From contig QNBU01000013.1 of NCBI GenBank assembly GCA_003644215.1, positions 1 to 11,657 of the forward strand: a stretch of DNA of 11,657 bases. Direction: 5' to 3'. Under the pieces are notes generated by a model that had not been told where the DNA came from, ran no database searches, and saw only the letters and a program-made list of their open reading frames with translations. The DNA comes from Planctomycetota bacterium (lineage in GTDB: Bacteria; Planctomycetota; Phycisphaerae; Sedimentisphaerales; Anaerohalosphaeraceae). Of the stretch, positions 5,129-11,657 are shown piece by piece; positions within the stretch are counted from its first letter, which is position 1; the number at the start of each line of letters is the position of its first letter. Both the position numbers and the translations under genes were made by a program.

Positions 5129-6781
5129 ATGTTTTGCTATCAATGTGAACAAACAATCGGGGGCAAAGGGTGTTCTAAGAGTGTCGGTGTGTGCGGCAAG
5201 ACCGCCGAAACTTCAGACTTGCAGGATCTGTTGGTCTATGCGGCACAGGGTATTTCTTCGTATGCGCATCGGGCGGGCCAACTCGGTCTGACAGATCGGG
5301 CGGTCGATCAGTTTGTCGTCGAGGCGCTGTTTACCACAGTTACCAATGTCAACTTTGATCCGGTTCGCCTGGAGGCATTGATCGCCAAGGCGGGGCAGAT
5401 TCTCGATCAAGCAAAAACGCTGTACAGCGAGGCCTGCCAGAAAAATGGTACGGAGCCGAAGCGTTTGATTGGGCCGGCCCAATGGCAGATGCCCGGCGGT
5501 CGGGATGAGATGCTCACTCAGGCCGCTTCGCATAGTATTGCTAACCGGCTCGACGCCTATGGTGCGGATGTCGCGGGTTTGCAGGAATTGATCGTGTACG
5601 GCCTTAAAGGAACCGCCGCTTATGTGGATCATGCGAAGATTTTAGGGGTCGAAGACGATAGCGTGTATGCGTTTTTCCATGAGGCGATGGACTTTTTGAC
5701 TGGTAAACTGGCCACTGATATTAATGCACTGGTTGCAATGTCGCTGAAGGTCGGCGAGATTAATCTGAAAGCAATGGGCTTGCTCGATGGAGCTAATACC
5801 GGCGTTTATGGACATCCTGAACCGACAGTAGTGCGTGTTACACCGGTTAAGGGCAAGGCGATTCTCGTTTCCGGCCATGACTTAAAAGATTTAGATATGC
5901 TTTTGAAGCAGACCGAAGGCAAGGGCGTCAACATCTATACGCATGGCGAGATGCTGCCGTGTCTGGCCTATCCGGAATTGAAAAAGTACAAGCACCTCGT
6001 GGGCAACTACGGCGGCGCCTGGCAGGATCAGAAAAAAGAATTTGATGCGTTTCCCGGTTCGATTCTGATGACGACCAATTGCATTCAGAAGCCGCAGGAA
6101 ACCTACAAGGCCCGTATCTTTACGACCGGTCTGGTTGCCTGGCCGGGCGTAGTACACATTGGCCCCGACAAGGACTTCACCCCCGTGATTGATGCGGCTC
6201 TGGCGGCGGACGGATTCGCCGAAGATGCTGAAGAAAAGACAATCACCATCGGCTTTGGGCATAACGCCGTGATGAATGTGGCTCCTGCGGTAATCGATGC
6301 GGTTAAGGCCGGACAGATCAAACACTTCTTCCTGATCGGTGGTTGTGATGGTGCCAAGCCGGGCCGCAACTACTTTACTGACCTGGCCCGGCAGGTACCG
6401 GACGATTGTGTCATCCTGACGCTGGCGTGTGGGAAGTATCGCTTTAATAAACTGCCCTTTGGCGATATCGGCGGCATCCCGCGACTGCTGGACATTGGCC
6501 AGTGTAATGATGCCTATTCGGCAATCCAGATTGCTGTGGCGTTGGCCGATGCGTTCGAGTGCGGCGTGAACGATCTGCCGCTGTCGATGGTATTGAGCTG
6601 GTACGAACAAAAGGCCGTCTGCATCCTGCTGACCCTGCTGCATCTGGGGATTCAGAACATCAAGCTGGGGCCATCATTGCCGGCGTTCGTCGGACCCAAT
6701 GTGCTGAATGTTCTGGTTGAGAACTTCAATATCGCCCCGATCACCACGCCCGAAAAGGATATGGCGGAGATGCTGGCTTAA
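5129..6781 (+). CDS. hcp: Hydroxylamine reductase / hybrid cluster protein
   Basis: Hcp carries a [4Fe-4S] (or [2Fe-2S]) cluster and a hybrid Fe-S-O cluster; it reduces hydroxylamine in vitro and in E. coli acts as an NO reductase and S-nitrosylating enzyme. At 550 residues it has the length of the short class from strict anaerobes. N-terminal cluster cysteines are 3, 6, 15 and 22 (MFCYQCEQT...GCSKSVGVCGK). All hybrid-cluster ligands can be placed: His250 (SGHDLKD), Glu274 (THGEMLP), Cys318 (TTNCIQ), Cys406 (GGCDGAKPGR), Cys434 (LACGKYRFN), Cys459 (GQCNDAYSA), Glu493 and Lys495 (SWYEQKAV). It should therefore be active. AGGAAAGG about 8 nt upstream is a good ribosome site. It follows the cupin by 17 nt, under the control of the Rrf2 promoter. 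Confidence 0.97.
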   Translation: MFCYQCEQTIGGKGCSKSVGVCGKTAETSDLQDLLVYAAQGISSYAHRAGQLGLTDRAVDQFVVEALFTTVTNVNFDPVRLEALIAKAGQILDQAKTLYSEACQKNGTEPKRLIGPAQWQMPGGRDEMLTQAASHSIANRLDAYGADVAGLQELIVYGLKGTAAYVDHAKILGVEDDSVYAFFHEAMDFLTGKLATDINALVAMSLKVGEINLKAMGLLDGANTGVYGHPEPTVVRVTPVKGKAILVSGHDLKDLDMLLKQTEGKGVNIYTHGEMLPCLAYPELKKYKHLVGNYGGAWQDQKKEFDAFPGSILMTTNCIQKPQETYKARIFTTGLVAWPGVVHIGPDKDFTPVIDAALAADGFAEDAEEKTITIGFGHNAVMNVAPAVIDAVKAGQIKHFFLIGGCDGAKPGRNYFTDLARQVPDDCVILTLACGKYRFNKLPFGDIGGIPRLLDIGQCNDAYSAIQIAVALADAFECGVNDLPLSMVLSWYEQKAVCILLTLLHLGIQNIKLGPSLPAFVGPNVLNVLVENFNIAPITTPEKDMAEMLA

Positions 6782-6798
6782 AAGAATAAAGAAAAATC

Positions 6799-6870
6799 TG
6801 CCACAGAGGACACAGAGATCAAAGAATATAATTGTTTTTTATCTCGGTGTTCTCTGTGAACTCTGTGGCA
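6799..6870. repeat. 72-nt inverted repeat of the 'cacagagg' intergenic type
   Basis: Arms 6799-6821 and 6848-6870 are complementary at 20 of 23 positions, including an unbroken outer TGCCACAGAG/CTCTGTGGCA and an inner CACAGAGA/TCTCTGTG, around an AT-rich 26-nt centre. The internal near-direct repetition of CACAGAG is characteristic. I recall similar repeats scattered between genes in Planctomycetota and other bacteria, often misread as coding because they translate to phrases like LCELCG, which this copy also does. It probably is a non-autonomous, MITE- or REP-like element. In RNA it would fold into a long hairpin between hcp and the ferredoxin gene. Confidence 0.7.
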
Positions 6871-6893
6871 ATTATTTTAGGTATGGGACTGTT

Positions 6894-7628
6894 ATGGCAC
6901 TGCGAAATATCGTTAAGATTGATGAAGAAAAATGTAACGGCTGCGGCCGGTGTATCAATGCCTGTGCCGAGGGTGCGATCCAGATGATCGATGGCAAGGC
7001 CAAGCTGGTCAGCGAGATTTACTGTGACGGGCTGGGGGCGTGTCTGGACTGCTGTCCGGTTGATGCGATCTCTATCGAACAGCGCGAGGCCGCCGAGTTC
7101 GACGCCGAAGCGACACAGCAATACCTCGAAGAGTTGGCCCGCAATAAGCGTGCCTATGAAAAACAATCGCCGAAAAAGGCCGAGGGCTTTGTCTGTCCGG
7201 GTTCGCGGATGATGAATCTGGATGCGGGGCAAAAAGAGGATGCCGATAAATCCGGCGTCGTGTCCTCACAATTGGGACAGTGGCCGGTACAACTTACGCT
7301 GGTCTCACCGATGGCGCCGTATTTTACCGGGGCCGATTTAATGCTGGTCGCCGATTGTGTGCCGTTTGCGATGGGTGATTTTCATACGAAACTGCTCAAA
7401 GGCAATGCCATTGCCGTGGCGTGTCCGAAGTTGGACGATACGGGTGCTTATGTGCAAAAGATCGCCGACATTCTGACTACCGCCCAGCCCAAATCTCTGA
7501 CGGTCGTTCACATGGAAGTCCCCTGCTGTAGCGGTTTACGCGTCCTGGCCGAAAAAGCGATCGCTCAGTCCGGCTCAAATCTGACCATCAAAGACATCAC
7601 CCTTAGCTTACGCGGCGAAGTAATGTAA
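6894..7628 (+). CDS. Ferredoxin-type Fe-S protein, probable electron donor to Hcp
   Basis: The 244-residue protein opens with a bacterial two-cluster ferredoxin domain: CNGCGRCINAC (Cys14, 17, 20, 24) and CDGLGACLDCCP (Cys44, 50, 53/54). The second motif has the long CDGLGAC spacing of a subfamily I know beside hcp in anaerobes. The C-terminal half (about 98-240) has further conserved cysteines: CPGS (101), VADCVPFAM (155), VACPKLDD (177) and EVPCCSG (211-212), which may bind another cofactor or metal. It likely carries electrons to Hcp in the cytoplasm, replacing the flavin/Fe-S reductase Hcr of enterobacteria; that is inference. ATG 6894 with GGGA 5 nt upstream is the start. The in-frame extension to 6708 runs through the repeat and hcp and is not real. 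It ends the Rrf2 operon unless the repeat hairpin stops transcription. Confidence 0.85.
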   Translation: MALRNIVKIDEEKCNGCGRCINACAEGAIQMIDGKAKLVSEIYCDGLGACLDCCPVDAISIEQREAAEFDAEATQQYLEELARNKRAYEKQSPKKAEGFVCPGSRMMNLDAGQKEDADKSGVVSSQLGQWPVQLTLVSPMAPYFTGADLMLVADCVPFAMGDFHTKLLKGNAIAVACPKLDDTGAYVQKIADILTTAQPKSLTVVHMEVPCCSGLRVLAEKAIAQSGSNLTIKDITLSLRGEVM

Positions 7629-7649
7629 AAGCCGATTTCATGCGGTTCC

Positions 7650-7674
7650 CTGTGTTTTTTTACAAAAAACACGG
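7650..7674 (+). terminator. AT-rich hairpin after the hcp-ferredoxin operon
   Basis: GTGTTTTTT (7652-7660) pairs perfectly with AAAAAACAC (7664-7672) around a 3-nt loop, with one G-T and one C-G pair added at the base. It lies 21 nt after the ferredoxin stop. The U-tract is inside the stem, not after it, so it is a poor classical terminator; it could be a 3' end stabiliser or a two-way terminator. Confidence 0.35.
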
Positions 7675-7877
7675 ACTCAACAGAATAAACTTGCAATTAT
7701 CTGCCGAAAAAGAATAATGGCGGGATATTGAAATGATACCGCTCTATTCGTGAGTTGAGTCGAATTTGTGAATTCTGGTAAACAGACGACTTCTTTCCAA
7801 CATCCGTCGTCATTTCTCTGTATCCGTATCTGTTAAACGAACATCAGTATCTTTAAAATCGATGGTGTCTTATCCGA
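7675..7877 (+). promoter_or_regulatory. Leader and promoter region of the nitronate monooxygenase-type gene
   Basis: A plausible promoter is TTGCAA (7691-7696), a 16-bp spacer and AATAAT (7713-7718). The predicted leader contains GAATT/AATTC around 4 nt (7762-7775) and GACGAC (7785-7790) / GTCGTC (7806-7811). GACTCAAC (7674-7681) is also complementary to GTTGAGTC (7754-7761), though it lies before the predicted start. No Shine-Dalgarno is seen near the expected start of the downstream gene. No known riboswitch class is recognised. Confidence 0.3.
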
Positions 7878-8933
7878 AAAATACCTGCTCTTAAAATTGG
7901 CAATTTAACGATTGATCCTCCGATCATTCAAGGCGGCATGGGCGTGAGAGTTTCCAAAGCCAATCTCGCCGCGGCTGTAGCGAACGAGGGGTGTGCTGGC
8001 GTGATCGCCACTGTGGGTCTGGGCGGCTACGAACATGCCCCCGGTAAGGATTTCGCGAAGGTGAGCCGCGTCGCACTGCAAGAAGAAATCCGAAAAGCGC
8101 GACGGATGACCAACGGGATTGTCGCCGCCAATGTGATGGTTGTCTTGTCGAATTACGAGTCATTGATGAAGGTTTGTGTCGAAGAAAAGGTGGACATGAT
8201 CATTTCGGGGGCGGGGTTGCCCATGCAATTGCCGGCCTATACCGTAGGAACGGATATTAAGTTGGTTCCGATCGTTTCATCGGCGCGGTCGTTGAAGCTC
8301 ATTTGCCGTAAATGGATGAAAGATTTTAATCGTGTCCCCGACGCTGTCGTTGTTGAAGGTATGAAGGCCGGCGGCCATCTTGGATACAGTTCTGAGCAAC
8401 TCGAAAAGAACAGCCCTACACTGGACGAAACGCTGGTTGATGTTCTGAAGTTTGCGAATCAACTGCCGACACCGATCCCTGTGATTGCCGCAGGCGGTAT
8501 TTTTACGGGTGAGGATATAGCTCACTATCTGAAGTTGGGCGCATCGGGTGTACAGATGGCGACGCGGTTTGTCTGTACCGATGAATGCGATGTTGATATA
8601 AAATTCAAACAGGCCTATCTTGACGCCGGGCCTGATGATATTACGCTGATTAAAAGTCCGGTGGGTTTGCCGGGCCGGGTGATTCGAAACGCATTCGTCG
8701 AAAAGATTAAGGCCGGACAGATAATTCCATTCAAATGCAAATATCGCTGTTTGAAAACCTGTGATCCTACTGTGGTTCCTTATTGCATTGCGGAAGTCTT
8801 GGCCAAGGCCGCTGAGGGGCAACTGGACGAAGCGTTTGCTTTTGCCGGCAGTAATGCCTGGCGGTGCAACGAGATTGTTTCGGTAAAATCGCTGATTCAA
8901 AAGATTGTGAAGGAATACGAAAACGCCGAATGA
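7878..8933 (+). CDS. Nitronate monooxygenase / 2-nitropropane dioxygenase-family FMN protein, start codon unresolved
   Basis: The TIM-barrel flavoprotein family oxidises nitronates or acts as FMN-dependent reductases. With ATG 7938 as residue 1, motifs are AANVMV (63), SGAGLPMQLP (90-99), VEGMKAGGHLGY (139-150, with the His147 of active members), AAGGIFTGEDI (184-194) and GASGVQMATRF (201-211). The family's N-terminal strand is encoded before that ATG: from 7878 the frame reads KIPALKIGNLTIDPPIIQGG, including the FMN-binding QGGMG. No ATG, GTG or TTG lies in that frame between the stop at 7854 and 7938. One A fewer in the five-A run 7877-7881 would join it to ATG 7862. Four cysteines near the C-terminus (267, 271, 275, 283) are a trait of an anaerobe subfamily. 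About 351 residues from 7878. Function in nitro-compound detoxification next to hcp is possible but unproven. Confidence 0.8.
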   Translation, partial: KIPALKIGNLTIDPPIIQGGMGVRVSKANLAAAVANEGCAGVIATVGLGGYEHAPGKDFAKVSRVALQEEIRKARRMTNGIVAANVMVVLSNYESLMKVCVEEKVDMIISGAGLPMQLPAYTVGTDIKLVPIVSSARSLKLICRKWMKDFNRVPDAVVVEGMKAGGHLGYSSEQLEKNSPTLDETLVDVLKFANQLPTPIPVIAAGGIFTGEDIAHYLKLGASGVQMATRFVCTDECDVDIKFKQAYLDAGPDDITLIKSPVGLPGRVIRNAFVEKIKAGQIIPFKCKYRCLKTCDPTVVPYCIAEVLAKAAEGQLDEAFAFAGSNAWRCNEIVSVKSLIQKIVKEYENAE

Positions 8934-9075
8934 TGCGAACCGCCTGAATAAACACAGGTGTATCAGATGTTTGTTTTGATGTATCAAGATTCATATTTAT
9001 CCGGGGCTTGTATTTTTTGACAACTAAGAATCCGCTCTAAAACAACAAACTATGAATTCCCAATCTGACTGCCGG

Positions 9076-11382
9076 CTACTTTGAGGTTTTTGGTTCGTTG
9101 ATTTTGCTTTTGGCTTGAGTGTAGTTTGTTTCGCCGAGGCGGCTGATGACGGTTTTGCGGTCGGGATACATTATCCTGAATTGGCTGCGGTAGGCGTCCT
9201 CGATCTTGACGGCCGTGCGGTAGTGCGTCAATGCAATATCGTTTCGGCCCAGTTGTTCAGCAATAACCGCCAAGTCGTAATGCAGTTTGCCGGAACCGGG
9301 ATAACGACTGATGGCCTTTTGAAGGTCACCAAAGGCCCTTTGCAGGTATCTTTGCTTTTGCTCGCCCTTGGCCTGCTCGGCCAATAAAATCTCGATTTCA
9401 CCGAGCAATCGCCACGGCTTAAAGTCGGCCCGATTGCGAGATGCGGCGATAGAGGCAAAATCAGCCGCCTTTTCAAGAAATCGCTTATCCTTGTTGCCCC
9501 GCTGTTGCTGGTAGGCCTGTTTGAACGACCCCGCAGTCCTGTACGCCGTTTTAGATGAAAGCCAATCAGTAGCAATCGCTTTTTCGATCAGTTCGATCCG
9601 CCGAGCATCATCGCCCATCGCCCGCTTGAAGTGCCGTTCGGCACGAATCGGCGGCAATAATACGAATGCCAGATAAATGATCCCAAAAACAACCAACCCC
9701 GCAGCCGCACCGAATCGTCTGGGCCTATCCAGCACAAAAACAGTGTCGGATACATCGGTCTGATTGCGTGTCTGTGCAACTAAAATCGCGATAAACAGCC
9801 AGAAGACCCCGAATATGCCCGGCTCAAAAATTGCAAAATCGATCAGATTGTGAACCAGCACCGCAACCAGACCACACATCAAAGCAATGGCCAGCCGGTC
9901 ATTATGCCCGCCAACCGATTTGTCGCCCTGCGAAGCGGCCCGCAACAAAATAAACGCGACGATAACCACAGCCGCCGGAATTACATACAGCACAAGGTAA
10001 GCCGCCGAGCGGACATCAACCCGCTGATACAGGAACTCCGTATCCACCAATGCCGGGCGAACAAACAACAGCATCACCGCACTAACCGCCAACAGACCGA
10101 TCCAGAGATTGCTTCGCTCCGGCTTCAATGAACCGCAGGGTAAATGGCTGTTCCCATAGAGACGGCCGCACACTTTGTACAGCGGCAGTAAAACGGCGGC
10201 TAAAAACGCCATCAGCCCCAGTGGGCCATATTGGCTCAACAGCGATAGTATCCAGTTGTGCGGATTCTGAACGGTTTCGGACGCGGCGGGGGTTTTGTAG
10301 TGCGTATAGAAATCCGGAAAATTGCCGCCGCCAACACCGGTTGCGATATGGTCGTGAATCATCGCTGCGGCACTCTGCCAATACTGCCAGCGAACCAGCA
10401 TCGAGTTTCCGCCGGGCAACCGCCCATGCTCAAGGCCGTAAGCAACAATCATCCAGGCAATCAGAACAATCAACAACAACACCAGAATCCCGAACACTCG
10501 CCGCCATCGCCAAATTGTTTTGCCAAAAACACATAACGCAACGAATAACCCCAACCCCAGAACAAACGCCGCAATGCCGCCTTTGCTTTGAGTCAGAAAA
10601 AGGCCGAATAAGATCGCACCGAATGCCAGAATATAGCAAACCAATGCCGCGAGTTGCTCCTGCGACATCTTTTTTTCAACGGCTTGTAGGCATAATCCCA
10701 ATCCCGCGAACACCGCTAACAGGAAAAATGAGGCGGCAGAGTTGCTGGTCATCAGGAAACTACGGATGTCCTTGGAGTAGAGGCGATGCTCATACATCCA
10801 ATGTTCCATTGAGTCCGGCACAATACCCAACTTTTGAAGATGCTCGGCAGGACCGGCTTCATAATCGGCCACCAATGTTTCGTTCGATTCGGCCCACTGG
10901 TCGATACACTGCACCGTTGCCGCGATGCCTACCGCCAGGATTAACAGCAATGCCAGCCGTATCCTGGCCGGTGTCGTCAACAGTTGCACCAGCAATAACC
11001 CCGCAAGCATGGGGGTTGCTAAAGTTACAATATCCGTTACACCGGAGCGACTATCCGAAGCAAAACACGCTGATAAAATCCCGGCAAGAATAAAAACCCC
11101 GACGGCAATCTCGAACCCGGTTTTGCGCCATCGAAATTGACCAGACAACAAGGAAGCCAGCAGCCACAAAGCAGCGCACGCCAATAGCAATGACGAAATC
11201 AGCAAGCTGACGATCTCAGAACTGAGAAATAACCGCGTCTGGAACTGGTCGATATGCGGCGTCTCGATAATTGTTGCACGCAGAACAATCAGCCCCAGCA
11301 AAACACACAGTAACGCATTCTCGAACCATCGCGGAACCGTCGATTTCTCATGCGTTTTCACAACAGACCGCGAGCGTGTCAT
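9076..11382 (-). CDS. O-antigen ligase / Wzy-type polymerase family membrane protein with C-terminal TPR region
   Basis: The 768-residue protein has a dozen or so membrane segments between about residues 21 and 578, and the Wzy_C/WaaL signature in the long periplasmic loop: RWQYWQSAAAMIHDH (331-345), GVGGGNF (349-355) and PHNWILSLLSQYGPLG (374-389). LTQSKGG (263-269) precedes it. A second His motif, HNLIDFAIFEPG (511-522), is typical of large family members. Residues about 580-768 are soluble and helical; LHYDLAVIAEQLGRNDIALTHYRTAVKI (700-727, given in parts here) is a TPR unit. Such proteins join or polymerise undecaprenol-linked polysaccharide at the outer face of the inner membrane; ligase and polymerase cannot be told apart by sequence. 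GGAGG 6-7 nt before the ATG is a strong ribosome site, and the ATG overlaps the upstream stop (ATGA). Confidence 0.85.
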   Translation of the reverse strand: MTRSRSVVKTHEKSTVPRWFENALLCVLLGLIVLRATIIETPHIDQFQTRLFLSSEIVSLLISSLLLACAALWLLASLLSGQFRWRKTGFEIAVGVFILAGILSACFASDSRSGVTDIVTLATPMLAGLLLVQLLTTPARIRLALLLILAVGIAATVQCIDQWAESNETLVADYEAGPAEHLQKLGIVPDSMEHWMYEHRLYSKDIRSFLMTSNSAASFFLLAVFAGLGLCLQAVEKKMSQEQLAALVCYILAFGAILFGLFLTQSKGGIAAFVLGLGLFVALCVFGKTIWRWRRVFGILVLLLIVLIAWMIVAYGLEHGRLPGGNSMLVRWQYWQSAAAMIHDHIATGVGGGNFPDFYTHYKTPAASETVQNPHNWILSLLSQYGPLGLMAFLAAVLLPLYKVCGRLYGNSHLPCGSLKPERSNLWIGLLAVSAVMLLFVRPALVDTEFLYQRVDVRSAAYLVLYVIPAAVVIVAFILLRAASQGDKSVGGHNDRLAIALMCGLVAVLVHNLIDFAIFEPGIFGVFWLFIAILVAQTRNQTDVSDTVFVLDRPRRFGAAAGLVVFGIIYLAFVLLPPIRAERHFKRAMGDDARRIELIEKAIATDWLSSKTAYRTAGSFKQAYQQQRGNKDKRFLEKAADFASIAASRNRADFKPWRLLGEIEILLAEQAKGEQKQRYLQRAFGDLQKAISRYPGSGKLHYDLAVIAEQLGRNDIALTHYRTAVKIEDAYRSQFRIMYPDRKTVISRLGETNYTQAKSKINEPKTSK

Positions 11383-11657
11383 TGACCCTCCTTGCCACCG
11401 GTTGCTTCAAGGATCGCGATAAACATCAAAATCAGGATTGTCTGAACAAAGATTAAAACAGCGCCAAGTAAATCGGCCTGCTGCAAAAGAATCGCACCCA
11501 AACCGGTACACAACGACGCCAGATACAGCGTCAATGCCACCTGCCGGTCGGACAGGCCCCGGCGTTTAAGCCGATGGGAAAAGTGTTGCGTATCGCCAAC
11601 GAACGGGCTTTTGCCCTGTTTGATTCGCAGAAAGGTTACACTGATAAAATCGTACAG
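11379..11657 (-). CDS. WecA/MraY-like polyprenyl-phosphate sugar-1-phosphate transferase, C-terminal part only
   Basis: Only the last 92 residues are in the window; the frame is open at the right edge. The visible start RIKQGKSPFVGDTQHFSHRLKRRGLS matches the last cytoplasmic loop of the glycosyltransferase 4 (WecA/TagO/MraY) family, with the HFSHRL form of the His-rich sugar-nucleotide motif. Two membrane helices follow (about 40-58 and 62-83). These enzymes move a sugar phosphate from a UDP-sugar to undecaprenyl phosphate, the first membrane step of O-antigen, teichoic acid or capsule synthesis. The stop TGA shares four bases with the next gene's ATG (ATGA), so the two are translationally coupled and very likely act in one polysaccharide pathway. 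Confidence 0.85.
   Translation of the reverse strand: MYDFISVTFLRIKQGKSPFVGDTQHFSHRLKRRGLSDRQVALTLYLASLCTGLGAILLQQADLLGAVLIFVQTILILMFIAILEATGGKEGQ

Noticed and set aside
5891..6643. - strand ORF of 250 codons opposite hcp
   Set aside because: It is antisense to a fully convincing hcp gene and shows no recognisable domain.
6708..6893. In-frame upstream extension of the ferredoxin gene
   Set aside because: It overlaps the 3' end of hcp in another frame and then reads through the inverted repeat, producing the typical spurious LCELCG translation. ATG 6894 has family homology from its first residues.
7693..7812. - strand ORF of about 38 codons starting near 7811 in the leader region
   Set aside because: Its ribosome site is weak, the composition looks like translated non-coding DNA, and I recognise no homology. 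It cannot be excluded, but there is not enough support to list it.
8277..8987. - strand ORF of 236 codons opposite the nitronate monooxygenase-type gene
   Set aside because: It is antisense to a well-supported family member and has no motif of its own.
8934..9075. Terminator between the convergent flavoprotein and ligase genes
   Set aside because: The gap is AT-rich with a GAATTC palindrome, but I found no GC-rich stem followed by a T-run on either strand.
10128..11093. Long + strand ORF of 321 codons
   Set aside because: It lies wholly opposite the O-antigen ligase-type gene, is Arg/Ser/Thr/Pro-rich and low in plausible fold, with no family resemblance. It is an antisense shadow.
1..11657. 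CRISPR array, tRNA, rRNA, phage or transposase gene
   Set aside because: No regularly spaced direct repeats, cloverleaf, rRNA signature, or transposase/integrase motif was seen on either strand.

Overview
The window looks like a piece of an anaerobic or micro-aerobic bacterial chromosome of roughly balanced base composition. Supporting signs are a complete hybrid cluster protein, several Fe-S proteins, a corrinoid-methyltransferase-type UroD-fold protein, envelope polysaccharide genes of Gram-negative type, and one short 'cacagagg' inverted-repeat element of a kind I recall from Planctomycetota and related phyla. A Planctomycetota (Phycisphaerae-like) source is my best guess, but it is inference; no rRNA or tRNA gene is present to confirm it.

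Layout. (1) 1-906, + strand: the 3' part of an apolipoprotein N-acyltransferase-like C-N hydrolase. (2) 907-1633: a gene-poor stretch that is not empty. On the - strand there is a compact small transcription unit: promoter with TATAAT, Shine-Dalgarno, 31-codon ORF, and a hairpin terminator that sits inside the 3' end of the first gene. On the + strand there is a transcript end with hairpins, a six-codon minigene behind a strong Shine-Dalgarno, and a clear intrinsic terminator at 1383-1417. (3) 1634-4185, + strand: a two-gene unit made of a UroD/MtaA-type protein fused to two thioredoxin-fold domains, followed 8 nt later by a COG0523 (CobW-type) GTPase. (4) 4230-7628, + strand: a regulated module of an Rrf2 Fe-S repressor, a small cupin, hydroxylamine reductase/hybrid cluster protein (hcp) and a polyferredoxin-like electron carrier. 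It is driven by a near-consensus promoter embedded in a 36-bp palindrome, and is interrupted only by a 72-nt inverted repeat between hcp and the ferredoxin gene. (5) 7629-8933, + strand: a leader with several hairpins, then a nitronate monooxygenase-family flavoprotein whose conserved N-terminus has no normal start codon in frame. (6) 9076-11657, - strand: an O-antigen ligase/polymerase-type membrane protein with a C-terminal TPR region, translationally coupled to the 3' end of a WecA/MraY-like sugar-phosphate transferase that runs off the window.

How the genes may work together. The Rrf2-cupin-hcp-ferredoxin unit reads as a nitrosative or redox-stress module: the Rrf2 protein would sense NO or Fe-S status and control its own operon through the promoter palindrome, the ferredoxin would feed electrons to Hcp, and the cupin is a recurrent small partner of unknown role. 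The UroD-Trx/GTPase pair next to it is the least explained element. A metal-dependent methyl-transfer or redox enzyme served by a dedicated metallochaperone is one hypothesis, but the usual zinc ligand His and the usual CxCC motif are both altered. The - strand pair belongs to surface polysaccharide synthesis and is unrelated to the rest.
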